Origin: an uncultured archaeon
GTDB taxonomy: Archaea; Thermoproteota; Nitrososphaeria; JACIWG01
Assembly: GCA_938034445.1 (NCBI GenBank)
Contig: CALHLD010000029.1
Coordinates: forward strand, 1-64,000
DNA: 64,000 nt
Reading direction: 5' to 3'
The position numbers and the translations under genes were made by a program. Below the pieces are notes generated by a model. The model worked only from the letters and a program-made list of their open reading frames with translations. It made no database searches and was not told the origin of the DNA. Positions 16,005 through 25,328 of this stretch are shown piece after piece. How positions within the stretch are numbered: the stretch's first letter is position 1; the number at the start of each line of letters is the position of its first letter.

Positions 16005-17189
16005 TTAGGTCACATACTGTCTTAGACCATCCCATATGGTTTCAAGTTCATCAGAAATGTTTAGGCTCCTGTCAATTGTTCTCAAGCGTTTTAATACTGT
16101 CTCAAGCGCTGTGATAAGCTTTATTAGAAACTCTGGGTTAGCCGTGTAGCCCATGTGCCCCACCCTCAATGTTATATTCTCAAGTTTTCCTAAGCCTCCA
16201 CTTATCATGTAACCAAAGTCCTTATACAATGCTGATCGAACTTTCCCGTTCACATTTTCTGGGACAATAAATGTTGTAACAGTGGGTGATGCATCTTCTT
16301 CTTTTGGTAAAATGTTTAATCCAAGAGCCCTTATAGCCTGCCTATATCCTTTTGCAACATCAGCGTGTCTCCGATATCTTCTCTCTAATCCCTCCTCCAA
16401 AGCTTTTTCAGCAACATGATAGAACGCCCTCACAACTGATGTCGGCATCGATGTTGGATGAGGATGGCCTATACTCGACCATTCCTCTGAAAGTTTAATA
16501 TATTTTATTAGATTAAAATAGTGGCTTTTGACTGGAATCTTGCGTTCTCTAACTTCTTCAATAAATCTTTTGCTTACGGCGACGGGGCATATGCCATTTA
16601 TTCCACTCATACACTTGCTTGCATAACCTACAGCAAAATCTATTTTAAGCTGATCGAAATCAAGTTCCACCCCACCATACGATGATATTGCATCGACAAC
16701 AAGAATTTTATCTTTTTTCTTAACAATTTCTGCAACCCTTTTCAGATCATTTAAAACTCCTGTTGAAGTCTCATTATGTACCAGATACACTGCTTTGGTT
16801 TCAGGGTTTTCGTCGAGAACTTCCTCTAATTTTTCTAGGTTAACATTTTTTCCCCACTCGCTTTCAACCTTTAAAACGTTGGCATCATGTGATAAAAGCA
16901 TTTCAACCATATTGTCTCCGAAGAATCCATTTGTTATTGCAACAACCTTTTCCCCCTCTTTCTCTATTAGGTTGAAGGCTGACATTTCTAAGCACACGCT
17001 TCCAGGTAATGGTAATAGTGTAACGTATTCTTTTGTGCCAAAAATTTTTTTAGCAACCTCACATGTTTCATTATAGAGTTGGTGCCAGTCTGGACCATAA
17101 TGTGCCATAACCGGTTTTGCAAGCTCAAGTAATGTTTCAGGTTCAACTTCACTTGGTCCTGGTATATACAATGTTTTTTTCATTACCAT
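16005..17189 (-). CDS. Class V aminotransferase (alanine/serine-glyoxylate type), copy 1
   Basis: A PLP enzyme of 394 residues in the alanine-glyoxylate / serine-glyoxylate aminotransferase group (class V, fold type I). The N-terminal 'IPGPSEVEPE' motif, the 'HNETSTG' segment, the PLP-stacking 'VVDAISSYGG' and the Schiff-base Lys192 in 'YASKCMSG' are all visible, with the C-terminal 'RVGHMGYTANPEF'. It faces away from an FGGY kinase and is a clear paralogue of the gene at 18865. Candidate substrates are alanine, serine or another amino donor with glyoxylate. The C-terminal tail is about 25 residues longer than in copy 2. Specificity is not determinable. Confidence 0.85.
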   Translation of the reverse strand: MVMKKTLYIPGPSEVEPETLLELAKPVMAHYGPDWHQLYNETCEVAKKIFGTKEYVTLLPLPGSVCLEMSAFNLIEKEGEKVVAITNGFFGDNMVEMLLSHDANVLKVESEWGKNVNLEKLEEVLDENPETKAVYLVHNETSTGVLNDLKRVAEIVKKKDKILVVDAISSYGGVELDFDQLKIDFAVGYASKCMSGINGICPVAVSKRFIEEVRERKIPVKSHYFNLIKYIKLSEEWSSIGHPHPTSMPTSVVRAFYHVAEKALEEGLERRYRRHADVAKGYRQAIRALGLNILPKEEDASPTVTTFIVPENVNGKVRSALYKDFGYMISGGLGKLENITLRVGHMGYTANPEFLIKLITALETVLKRLRTIDRSLNISDELETIWDGLRQYVT

Positions 17190-17263
17190 CTTAGGCTGTT
17201 TCCAAATTATATAAGGTTTTAAAAAATTTTAATCTAATCTTAATTGTTTCCTAAAAATATATA

Positions 17264-18814
17264 ATGCTTTCACTTGTATACTCTAATCGCTTGATAATAT
17301 TATCTTTGGATATTGGGACTAGTGGATGCAAGGGCTATATGATTAGTTCGGACGGAAAGATTCTTTCTTCAGCGAAGGTTGGTTATAAAACTTACTTTGG
17401 CCCAGGTAATGTTGTTGAACAGAATCCGATCGACTGGGTTAATGCTTCCATAAAATGTCTTAAGGTCCTGTGTAGGAATAGTGATTTGAAAAAGGATGTT
17501 GCCGGTCTTTGTGTTGATGCGACTGTCGGTACTCTTGTTCCAATAGAAAGGTGGGGTGTCGCATCTGTTGATAGGGTTCCAATGTACTCTGACATGAGAG
17601 CTTTGGATGAAACTGAGTTTGTTAGAGAAAGGTTTGGCGAATCATTCTTGTATGAGAAAACAGGTAATCCTTTGACTCCTGTTCCGACATTATTAAAGAT
17701 GATTTGGATTAAAAAAAACATGAATAAAGTTTATGAGAGGACAAGAAAGTTTATCTTTCACAAGGATTTTGTTGTAGAAAACCTTATTGATGAAGGTAAG
17801 CCTTTTACAGACTATAGTGATGCTTCAGCAACAATGGCATACGACATTAGGAAAAAGGAGTGGATTAGTGAAGTTCTTGAAGAAACTGGTATTGCAGCTG
17901 ATAAGATGGTTGATGTTAAGGAGTCGACGGAAATAGTTGGAGATTTGAGAAGAGATATTGCAGAGGAGCTTGGGGTCAAACGTGTTCCAGTTACTGTAGG
18001 TGCAGGTGATTGTGCTGCAACACTATATGGTGCCGGTGCGATATCTGATGCTACTGGCGATATCTATATTGGCACTGCGCCTGAAGTTGATTTAACTTTA
18101 GAGGAGCTTAGGCTGGACCCTAAATTTAGGGTTCCAGTAAGGTGTCATGTGCTTAAAAATCAATGGTATTCTTCTGCCACAACATTATCTGGTTACTCTA
18201 TAGGATGGTTTTTTGATAGGTTTGGCAAGAATTTGGGGATAAAGCATGCCTTGAACCCTATCGATTTTTTAAATGAAAGGTGCTCAACCATTCCACCTGG
18301 TTCAGGTGGCCTAATCTATCTTCCTTATATTATTGGTGAAAGGTGTCCTCTAATGGATCCTTTGGCTAGGGCTGCCTTTATAGGCTTGGATGTAAATCAT
18401 GGTATCGAGCACATGTATAAGGCTGTTTTGGAAGGAATTGGGTTTGCACTTAGAGAAAATTATGAAGTTTACATTAAGGATATGGGTGTTGAAATAAGTT
18501 ACCTGGCTTTCTGTGGTGGAGGTGCACAGAATGCTATGTTGAGAAAGATTATTGTATCGAATCTTAAGGTTGATGGTCTGCTTCTAGAGAATCCTATTGA
18601 CTGTGCAGCTTTAGGCAATACTATGCTTTTTCTCAAATCTATAGGATTTTTTAAAGACTTTAGGCAAGCAAAGGATGTTATTGTAAAGTCTGTTGGCAAA
18701 GAAGTTCCTGACAAGGGTCTTGAAAAATTTTATGATGAAATTTATCAAGTTTATAGGGAATCATATTTTAGGCTCAAGGACGTTTTTTCTAAGCTTAAAA
18801 GGTATAGGCTTTAA
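17264..18814 (+). CDS. FGGY-family carbohydrate kinase, copy 1
   Basis: A 516-residue sugar kinase of the FGGY family (xylulokinase/gluconokinase/glycerol-kinase fold). The phosphate-1 loop is 'LDIGTSGCKGYM' near the N-terminus, and the C-terminal domain carries 'AFCGGGAQNAMLRKI', the FGGY signature region with ATP-binding glycines, plus 'YIIGERCPLMDP'. Divergent from aminotransferase copy 1 (74 bases between starts) and 50 bases upstream of aminotransferase copy 2, it might be a kinase for a sugar-like or hydroxy-acid compound processed with these enzymes. It is only distantly like the second FGGY kinase at 54484. Substrate unknown. Confidence 0.85.
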   Translation: MLSLVYSNRLIILSLDIGTSGCKGYMISSDGKILSSAKVGYKTYFGPGNVVEQNPIDWVNASIKCLKVLCRNSDLKKDVAGLCVDATVGTLVPIERWGVASVDRVPMYSDMRALDETEFVRERFGESFLYEKTGNPLTPVPTLLKMIWIKKNMNKVYERTRKFIFHKDFVVENLIDEGKPFTDYSDASATMAYDIRKKEWISEVLEETGIAADKMVDVKESTEIVGDLRRDIAEELGVKRVPVTVGAGDCAATLYGAGAISDATGDIYIGTAPEVDLTLEELRLDPKFRVPVRCHVLKNQWYSSATTLSGYSIGWFFDRFGKNLGIKHALNPIDFLNERCSTIPPGSGGLIYLPYIIGERCPLMDPLARAAFIGLDVNHGIEHMYKAVLEGIGFALRENYEVYIKDMGVEISYLAFCGGGAQNAMLRKIIVSNLKVDGLLLENPIDCAALGNTMLFLKSIGFFKDFRQAKDVIVKSVGKEVPDKGLEKFYDEIYQVYRESYFRLKDVFSKLKRYRL

Positions 18815-18832
18815 CTCTTTTAGTTAATAAAA

Positions 18833-18843
18833 TGTATAAATAG
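18833..18843 (+). promoter_or_regulatory. TATA-like box of aminotransferase copy 2
   Basis: The sequence TGTATAAATAG is centred 27 nt before the ATG at 18865. Archaeal TATA spacing and the lack of a strong Shine-Dalgarno point to a leaderless transcript that would cover aminotransferase copy 2 and the overlapping threonine-synthase-like gene. Confidence 0.5.
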
Positions 18844-18864
18844 CTTCAACTAAACCCCAAGTAT

Positions 18865-20010
18865 ATGGATGAAAAATTACTTTTAATGACGCCTGGCCCA
18901 ACTGAAGTTGATCCAAGAATTATTAAGGCGATGATTAGGCCATCCATTTACCACTACGACCAAGATTTTATCTCATTATATGATGAAACAGAGGACCTTC
19001 TTAGAACTGTTTTTCAGACGGATAATGATGTTATAATGTTACCGGGCTCTGGACGTACTGGTATAGAGTGTGCCTCACTGTCCTTTATAGAGCGAGGTGA
19101 AAGAGTTCTAGCTATTACATGTGGAACTTTTGGAAACTGGTTTATTGAAATTTTAAAGGTATATGGTGCAGATGTTCTATCATTATCTTTTCCAAAAGGT
19201 GGATATATAGATTTAGAGCATGTTAAAAAAGTTTTGGAAGAAGATAAGAAGATTACAACTCTTGTGATGGTGCATAATGAAACTTCTACAGCAGCAATAT
19301 ACAGTAGAGAGGTTGAGGAGCTAGGTTGTCTGGCAAAAAAATTTGACAAACTCTTTATGGTTGACACCATTTCTTCAATGGGTGGTACAAATGTTCCAGT
19401 TGATAGGTGGAATATTGATGTCTGTATTACAGGCGCTCAAAAAGCTTTAGGAGGCTTGCCTGGTGTATCTATTGTAAGTGTCAGTCAAAAGGCTTGGGAT
19501 AAGGTTCTTAAAAGGCCTGTAATAAAAAGTTTCACACTAGACTTGTTGAGATGGAAGCAGATGTGGGTGAAAAAGGAGCGTGGAGGTCTGCTTTTGCGTG
19601 GAAGAAGAAGTTTTCCAGTAATTCCTCCAACACATTTAATTTTAGCATTAAATGAATCGCTTAAAATAATTGTTGATGAAGGCTTAGAGAATAGGTTTAG
19701 GAGGCATGATGAAGCGGCTTCAGAGATGAGAAAACTTGGTATGGAAATTGGGCTTGAACTATTTCCAGAAGAAGCTCTTGCCTCTCCAACGGTTACAGCC
19801 TTTAAAGTTCCTGAAGGCATAACAGGGAAACAAATTAGGCAGGTTATGAGAGAAGACTATTCTATCTTGGTTGCAGGTGGAATGGACGATCTTTCTGAAA
19901 AGATAATTAGAGTTGGCCATATGGGCTACACTGCAAACAATAAGTTTGTAAAACGTACTGTAGTGGCCTTAGATGGTGCCTTAAAAAAGCTTGGATTTAG
20001 AAAAGGGTAG
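18865..20010 (+). CDS. Class V aminotransferase (alanine/serine-glyoxylate type), copy 2
   Basis: A 381-residue PLP enzyme, paralogous to the gene at 16005. It shows 'TPGPTEVDPR', the 'HNETSTAAI' segment, the PLP-contacting 'VDTISSMGG', the Schiff-base Lys193 in 'GAQKALGG' and the C-terminal 'RVGHMGYTANN'. The lysine context (AQKALGG) is nearer to canonical alanine-glyoxylate aminotransferases than that of copy 1. The last codons overlap an open TTG frame of the threonine-synthase-like gene, so the two are translationally close and probably cotranscribed. A role in moving amino groups between glyoxylate, glycine, serine or alanine is the family expectation. Confidence 0.87.
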   Translation: MDEKLLLMTPGPTEVDPRIIKAMIRPSIYHYDQDFISLYDETEDLLRTVFQTDNDVIMLPGSGRTGIECASLSFIERGERVLAITCGTFGNWFIEILKVYGADVLSLSFPKGGYIDLEHVKKVLEEDKKITTLVMVHNETSTAAIYSREVEELGCLAKKFDKLFMVDTISSMGGTNVPVDRWNIDVCITGAQKALGGLPGVSIVSVSQKAWDKVLKRPVIKSFTLDLLRWKQMWVKKERGGLLLRGRRSFPVIPPTHLILALNESLKIIVDEGLENRFRRHDEAASEMRKLGMEIGLELFPEEALASPTVTAFKVPEGITGKQIRQVMREDYSILVAGGMDDLSEKIIRVGHMGYTANNKFVKRTVVALDGALKKLGFRKG

Positions 20011-20017
20011 TATATTC

Positions 20018-21238
20018 TTGAAAAAGGATATTTTTCTTGAATGCCCCTCATGTGGTTATGAAAAGGATGTTAAATATTTTAGGATCGATTGTCCTCGATG
20101 TGGTTACCCTTCTGCCCTCTTTCAGATAAGGTACAGTAAACTGCCTCAAGAATTTCCATTAAAAGGCTATGTTCAATCAATATTAAGGTATCTCCCAATT
20201 ATGCCCCTGGAAGTTGACGAGATAATTGACGTAAATGTAGGGAACACTCCATTGGTTCATGCGAAGAACCTTGAAAAGTTTTTTGGGCTGGAAAACCTTT
20301 ACATAAAGGATGAAACACGTAATGCCTCTGGCTCATTTAAGGATAGAGGTGCTGTTATTGGAGTGTCTGCTGCAAAGGCTTTAGGCTATAATTTTTTGAA
20401 TGTTGCGTCAAGTGGAAATTTTGCCTCAGCAGTAGCGAGGGTGTGCACAGTTTCTGGCATAAAATGTATTGTTCTCGTTCCTGAAGACACTCCTGATGAA
20501 AAGATGGTGATGATAGCAGCTTACGGGGGCAAAGTTATAAGAGTTAAAGGCATCTTCGACGAATGTAGAAGATTATCTATAGAGCTTTCTAGAAAAAAGA
20601 ACATACTATCAGCCAGCTGGGATCTTAAACCCTTTACATTAGAGGGTTGGAAAACAACTTTCTTGGAAATCTTTGAACAGATAGCTTACAACTTACCTGA
20701 CACAATAATCTTGCCTGTTGGAGGCGGTGGCCACATACTTGGCACCTGGAAGGCGATAAAAGAGCTTTCAGCTATGAAAAAAGTTGATAAGTTTCCTAGG
20801 ATCATAGGCGTTCAAGCTTCCGGTTCAGCCCCATATGTTAAGGCAGTAAGCGAAGGCTTAGATTATGTGCCATCTGTAGACAATCCTCAAACTATCGCAA
20901 AGTCTTTAAAGGTTTCGAGTCCTTTAGAAAAGAATGATGTTCTAAAGGCTGTAAAAGAAGTTGGTGGAACATTCGTTGACGTTAGTGATGAAGAAATACT
21001 TGATGCTGTGGTTTTGCTTGGTAAAATGGAGGGCATATTTTCAGAGCCTGGAGCTGCCGCATCTATTGCGGGATTAAAAAAGTTGATTGAATGTGGAAAA
21101 ATAGACCGCTCCGAAAAGGTTGTTGCTGTAGTTACGGGTTCTGGTCTTAAGGATGTTATGGATGTTAAAAATATTTTTGGACATTTTCCACTTGTTGAAA
21201 GTGGTTCCTCAGTAGAGGCTATCCTCTCTCTAGCATAG
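20018..21238 (+). CDS. Threonine synthase-like PLP enzyme with N-terminal zinc ribbon
   Basis: A fold-type II PLP enzyme of 406 residues, similar to archaeal threonine synthases (phosphohomoserine to threonine). A zinc ribbon with two CPxCGY pairs opens the protein. The PLP lysine is in GSFKDRGA, the phosphate-binding loop is 'SSGNFASA', and 'PVGGGGHILGTWKA' and 'VVTGSGLKD' follow. I prefer the TTG at 20018, eight bases after the previous stop, over the in-frame TTG at 19991 that would overlap the aminotransferase by 20 bases. It might also be a threonine-synthase paralogue with another beta-replacement or elimination substrate, since no homoserine kinase or dehydrogenase is beside it. Confidence 0.82.
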   Translation: MKKDIFLECPSCGYEKDVKYFRIDCPRCGYPSALFQIRYSKLPQEFPLKGYVQSILRYLPIMPLEVDEIIDVNVGNTPLVHAKNLEKFFGLENLYIKDETRNASGSFKDRGAVIGVSAAKALGYNFLNVASSGNFASAVARVCTVSGIKCIVLVPEDTPDEKMVMIAAYGGKVIRVKGIFDECRRLSIELSRKKNILSASWDLKPFTLEGWKTTFLEIFEQIAYNLPDTIILPVGGGGHILGTWKAIKELSAMKKVDKFPRIIGVQASGSAPYVKAVSEGLDYVPSVDNPQTIAKSLKVSSPLEKNDVLKAVKEVGGTFVDVSDEEILDAVVLLGKMEGIFSEPGAAASIAGLKKLIECGKIDRSEKVVAVVTGSGLKDVMDVKNIFGHFPLVESGSSVEAILSLA

Positions 21239-21242
21239 CATT

Positions 21243-21300
21243 AAAGGTTAAAAATTTTTAAAATTTAAAATTTTGTTAATAAAAATATTTAAAATTTTTG
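21243..21300. other. Extremely AT-rich intergenic segment with A/T-run palindromes
   Basis: Nearly pure A/T sequence built from alternating AAAATTTT-like blocks lies between the threonine-synthase-like gene and the binding-protein gene. It could work as upstream promoter or terminator DNA for the convergent-free gap, since T-runs on the coding strand can stop archaeal RNA polymerase. No coding frame is seen. Confidence 0.4.
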
Positions 21301-21365
21301 TCCAGTTGTCATTTTATAAAAAACGTTTTTATACCCTTTTGTTAAAGTATATGTAAGTGAAGTGT

Positions 21366-22622
21366 ATGAGCGAAGTTAAAAGGCGTGATTTTGTTAAAGT
21401 TGCTGCCGGTACTGTTGCAGGACTTGCTGTTGGAGGTGTTGTAGGATACTTTGCTGGACAAGCGTCGACTCCAAAGGTTGGTAAACCCATGTTGTCTGGT
21501 GAGATTCCAATAGGCATATTACATGCTGCACCTATTGAAGTTGGGCCTGAAGCACCTGCTATTGAAATGGCTCGAGAGGATATCAACAATTTCTGTAGAG
21601 ATCTGGGCCTAGACGTTAGATTCAAGTTTCTAGAAGAAAATGCTGAAGAGTCTGCTACAAAGGCTGTTGAAAGAGCTCAAGCATTGATTGGACAGGGTGT
21701 TAAAATAATTGTCGGCTCTGAATGGAGCTCGCACTGTAAGGCTGTGCTGCCCCTAGTTACTGAGAAAAAGGTTGTATTGTTAAGCCAAAGTTCTTCTTCA
21801 CCCTCTCTATCTATACCCGGTGACCTTCTTTTCAGACTTCAGCCAGATGATACAAGACAGGCTCTAGCTATTAGAAGATTAACTGTCGACTTAGGTTTGA
21901 AGGCTGTTGCTGTAGTCTATGCTAAGGAAGCTTATGCTGAAGGATTGTGGAAAGAGTGTGAGCCCAAGTGGCGTGAAAGTGGTGTAGAAATTATAGAATC
22001 GTTAGGTGTTGACCCTGAAAAGAAAGAGTATATTGGTGAATTTTCTACAATAGATTCGAAGGTAAAGGATGCGTTGAAAAAGTATTCAACTGACCAGATA
22101 GGTCTCTTCCTATTCGGAACATATGGTCCAATCATTCCCATGCTTACTAGCTTAGCTAAATATCCTGACCTCCTTAAATTGAGAGTGTTCGACTCTGATA
22201 GTGGTGGTGCATCAGGTTACATAGAATATGCTGGCGACATTTGTGTTCAGGTTAGATTCACGGCATACGCTTTTGGGCCTGCTGTTTCACCAAAATATCT
22301 TGATTTTGCTACAAGGTACAAGAATAAGGCTGGATATGAACCTTACTTTACTGCTGTAAACATTTATGACTGTCTCTGGATAGCTGCTTTATCAATTCTT
22401 CTCGCAGAATCTTATGATGGTGAAGCAATAGCTAAGGTTCTGCCAAAGGTTGCTGACAGCTACTTTGGTGTTGGGGGATGGACTGCATTAAACGAAGCTG
22501 GTGACAGAAAGTATCCAACATACAACCTATACCAGATTGTAAAAGAGAACGGTAATATAAAGTGGAAGACCATAGGGTTCTACGATGGTGTCACAGACTC
22601 TATCAGTTGGACAAAATCTTAG
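21366..22622 (+). CDS. Tat-exported ABC substrate-binding protein, branched-chain-amino-acid type
   Basis: The extracellular receptor of an ABC importer (type I periplasmic-binding fold, LivJ/amide/urea-type family), about 418 residues. The N-terminus has a twin-arginine signal, KRRDFVK followed by a hydrophobic 'AAGTVAGLAVGGVVGYFAG', so it is exported folded and probably held in the membrane by this helix. The mature part shows 'GSEWSSHCKAVLPLV' and 'VLLSQSSSSPSLS', the ligand-loop regions of the family. I start at ATG 21366 rather than the GTG three codons earlier. It leads the importer genes that follow. The ligand (amino acid, amide, purine or aromatic acid) is unknown. Confidence 0.87.
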   Translation: MSEVKRRDFVKVAAGTVAGLAVGGVVGYFAGQASTPKVGKPMLSGEIPIGILHAAPIEVGPEAPAIEMAREDINNFCRDLGLDVRFKFLEENAEESATKAVERAQALIGQGVKIIVGSEWSSHCKAVLPLVTEKKVVLLSQSSSSPSLSIPGDLLFRLQPDDTRQALAIRRLTVDLGLKAVAVVYAKEAYAEGLWKECEPKWRESGVEIIESLGVDPEKKEYIGEFSTIDSKVKDALKKYSTDQIGLFLFGTYGPIIPMLTSLAKYPDLLKLRVFDSDSGGASGYIEYAGDICVQVRFTAYAFGPAVSPKYLDFATRYKNKAGYEPYFTAVNIYDCLWIAALSILLAESYDGEAIAKVLPKVADSYFGVGGWTALNEAGDRKYPTYNLYQIVKENGNIKWKTIGFYDGVTDSISWTKS

Positions 22623-23388
22623 CTCAAAAGAAAGCAGACCATTACTAATCATAGACAATGTTTCAAAACGCTTCGGTAGCTTCTATGCTCTCCAAAATAT
22701 TTCTTTAACTGTACCGGAAAAAAGTATAGTTCTTCTAATAGGTCCAAATGGTAGTGGTAAAACTACTCTAATAAACTGTATTTCTGGCGTGTATAAACCT
22801 GATGATGGTAAAATTTTTTTTAATGGAAAGGATATTACTGGAATGCCTGTTCACGATGTTGTTAAGACTGGTCTTGTAAGAAGTTTCCAGGTGCCTGCTC
22901 CATTTAAAAGATTAAATGTTGCAGAAAATCTTCTTGTATGTGGCCAAAATAATCCTGGTGAAGGATTTTTAGGTTCACTTAATCGGCAAAGGTGGCGTTT
23001 TTTTGAAAAGGGGCAGGTGGAAAGGATGTTTAAGGTTTTGAAGACTATAGGTTTAGAAGATAAGGTTGATACTTTGGCTGGAGAACTTAGCGGTGGGCAG
23101 CTTAAGCTTTTGGAGCTTGGTAGGCTTTTGATGATGAATCCAAGGATGATGTTACTTGATGAACCTATTGGTGGTGTGAACCCTGTTTTAGCCAACAAAA
23201 TACTGTCCCACATTATTGATATTAGGAACGAGTTTGGTACAAGTTTTATGATCGTAGAACATAGGCTTGACATTGTAATGAAGTATGTTGATTACGTGTA
23301 TGTTCTTTCTAAAGGCAATCTTATTGCATCTGGAACCCCAACAGATATTGTTGAAAGGAAGGAACTTTATGATGTTTATTTGGCGTGA
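22585..23388 (+). CDS. ABC importer ATPase, LivG type
   Basis: A 267-residue ATP-hydrolysing subunit of the branched-chain-amino-acid-type importer. Walker A is GPNGSGKTT, the signature is LSGGQLKLLELG, Walker B is 'MMLLDEPIGGVNP', and the switch His lies in 'IVEHRLDIV'. The 'IGGVNP' after Walker B is characteristic of LivG rather than LivF. The only reasonable start is the ATG inside the end of the binding-protein gene (38-base overlap), which points to coupled translation. It is followed 6 bases later by the permease gene. Confidence 0.9.
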   Translation: MVSQTLSVGQNLSSKESRPLLIIDNVSKRFGSFYALQNISLTVPEKSIVLLIGPNGSGKTTLINCISGVYKPDDGKIFFNGKDITGMPVHDVVKTGLVRSFQVPAPFKRLNVAENLLVCGQNNPGEGFLGSLNRQRWRFFEKGQVERMFKVLKTIGLEDKVDTLAGELSGGQLKLLELGRLLMMNPRMMLLDEPIGGVNPVLANKILSHIIDIRNEFGTSFMIVEHRLDIVMKYVDYVYVLSKGNLIASGTPTDIVERKELYDVYLA

Positions 23389-23394
23389 TATGAA

Positions 23395-24300
23395 ATGATA
23401 CCTTTACCTATCTTATTGACAGCTTTAGTCTACTCCTTTATACTTAGTTTGCTTGCCATGGGTTTCACTTTACAGTATATTACCTTGAGTGTACCAAATC
23501 TAGCCTATGCTACCATAGCTTTTGCCTCAACATATCTTACTTTAACATTCTCGCTTATGGGTTTAACACCCTATATAACTATGCCCTTCGCTTTCATTTT
23601 AGGTGGTGCAATAAGCTTTATGCTCTACAAGTTTGTTTCTTTTCTTAGGGATAGGGGTACTTCTATTGTTGGACTTATGATGGCTACAATTGTTTTCGAC
23701 CTAATAATATATGCTGGCATGAACATTTACGCAGACTACCTTGCAACTGTTTTCAAAATATATGCTGGCTCCTTCTCTCTTTCCGAATTCGATTTCAAAA
23801 TATTTTCTCTTCCAGCTGTGCTATTTGTTTCTGGAATAACTTCCATAAGTCTTGTGGCCTTCTTCACGTTGATGCTTGTTAAGACAAAGTTCGGTGTTGC
23901 CATGAGGGCTGTCATGGAAAACTATAGTCTTGCCTCGGTTCATGGAATAAATACTGAGCAAATACTTTCTATTGCATGGTTTTTTGTTGGCGGTTTAGCT
24001 GGATTAAGTGGTTCACTTTATCCTATATGGTTTGCTATGGACCCTTGGGTTGGGGCTAGAATGTTCATAAGCATATTTGCCGCCTGTGTTGTTGGTGGAT
24101 TGAGAAGTATTTATGGTAGTCTTTTAGGCGGGTTTATAATCGCTTTCTCTGAAGTTGTTGTAACATACTTGATTTCAATATACTTTCCATGGGTTTGGGC
24201 TTATCGTTCTGTAACCTCTATGGTTATCGCGGCTGTCGCTTTGATTGAAATGCCTTCTGGTATTGCTGGCCTGATACAGAAATTTAGAGGTGGTAGATGA
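23395..24300 (+). CDS. ABC importer permease, LivH type
   Basis: A 301-residue permease with about eight membrane segments, one half of the transmembrane channel of the branched-chain-amino-acid-type importer. Family features include the cytoplasmic coupling region 'MRAVMENYSLASVHGINTEQI', with the E-N/D-x-x-x-A-x-x-x-G-I pattern that contacts the ATPase, and the later 'GGLRSIYGSLLGG'. Its stop codon overlaps the ATG of the LivM-type gene (ATGA), a sign of translational coupling. Confidence 0.9.
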   Translation: MIPLPILLTALVYSFILSLLAMGFTLQYITLSVPNLAYATIAFASTYLTLTFSLMGLTPYITMPFAFILGGAISFMLYKFVSFLRDRGTSIVGLMMATIVFDLIIYAGMNIYADYLATVFKIYAGSFSLSEFDFKIFSLPAVLFVSGITSISLVAFFTLMLVKTKFGVAMRAVMENYSLASVHGINTEQILSIAWFFVGGLAGLSGSLYPIWFAMDPWVGARMFISIFAACVVGGLRSIYGSLLGGFIIAFSEVVVTYLISIYFPWVWAYRSVTSMVIAAVALIEMPSGIAGLIQKFRGGR

Positions 24301-25328
24301 GTTTGATAGATTTGATAATGGACATTATCACCTTCTTCTGCATATATGCTATCATAACATTATCGTTAAATTTTCAGCAAGGCTATACTGGAATATTTAA
24401 TCTTGGCCTATATTTTCCAATAATTGTTGGTGCAATTATTACCGCATACTTGCCTGGTAGGCTTGCTATGATAGTATATGGTATAGATTCAAAACTCGAC
24501 TTCTCAGCAAATAATGCTGTTGTAGTAAGTATTCTTAGGTCAAAACTTTCTTCAGACCCCCTTATGTCTGTACTGCTTTTGGCTATAACATTGGCTGTTG
24601 TAGCGTTAACATGTTATGTTCTAGGCTTTTTGAGTGCATATCCTGCTCTTAAGCTTCCAGCAGACTATCTTGCCCTCTTCATGTTATGTGCTAGTGAAAG
24701 TCTTAGGGTTATTGGTATGCAAACAGACTGGCTTGCTGGCGGTGTTATGGGTATAACAATAATAAACCCCTTCTGGTGGCTTGGAGGCTTCTCATATTAT
24801 GGGATGTCAGTTTTCACAATATTGGCCACAGTTTGCATCATACTCTTATATCAGAGGATGTGTGATTCTCCTCTTGGAAGGCTTCTTAAGAGTATTAGAG
24901 AAAATGAGTTAACGGCTGAGTCTGTGGGTAAGAATGTGAATGGGATTAAAAGGACTACCCTAGCATTCTCCTTCATGATATTGGGTCTAGCTGGTGTGTT
25001 GCACGCTTTTATGATGGGCGCCGTTGTTGTTGGAGGATATACTCGTGTAGACTTCTCGTTTTGGCCTTGGCTTATGATGATAATTGGGGGTACTGGAAAC
25101 AATATTGGTGTTTTTCTTGGAACATTCGGCCTAGTTATCATGAGAAGGATAATGATTGTTGGCAAGCACTATTTCTGGTTTCTGCCCTTTAATGTTGTCT
25201 GGTTTGAACCAATACTTTTGGCCATAATGCTTATGATTACACTAGTCTTTAGACCTGAAGGTATCTTGCCTGAAAAGTCTCCAAGCATAAAAGATTATGT
25301 GCGAAGAGTCCTTAAGTTAGAGTCCTAA
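24297..25328 (+). CDS. ABC importer permease, LivM type
   Basis: A 343-residue second permease of the importer with roughly eight to nine membrane segments. The start overlaps the LivH stop by four bases. The coupling helix region 'LLKSIRENELTAESVGKNVNGIK' and the downstream 'GGTGNNIGVFLGTFG' match the LivM family, which is longer than LivH at the N-terminus as seen here. The 3' end overlaps the convergent LivF-type ATPase gene by 12 bases. Confidence 0.9.
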   Translation: MSLIDLIMDIITFFCIYAIITLSLNFQQGYTGIFNLGLYFPIIVGAIITAYLPGRLAMIVYGIDSKLDFSANNAVVVSILRSKLSSDPLMSVLLLAITLAVVALTCYVLGFLSAYPALKLPADYLALFMLCASESLRVIGMQTDWLAGGVMGITIINPFWWLGGFSYYGMSVFTILATVCIILLYQRMCDSPLGRLLKSIRENELTAESVGKNVNGIKRTTLAFSFMILGLAGVLHAFMMGAVVVGGYTRVDFSFWPWLMMIIGGTGNNIGVFLGTFGLVIMRRIMIVGKHYFWFLPFNVVWFEPILLAIMLMITLVFRPEGILPEKSPSIKDYVRRVLKLES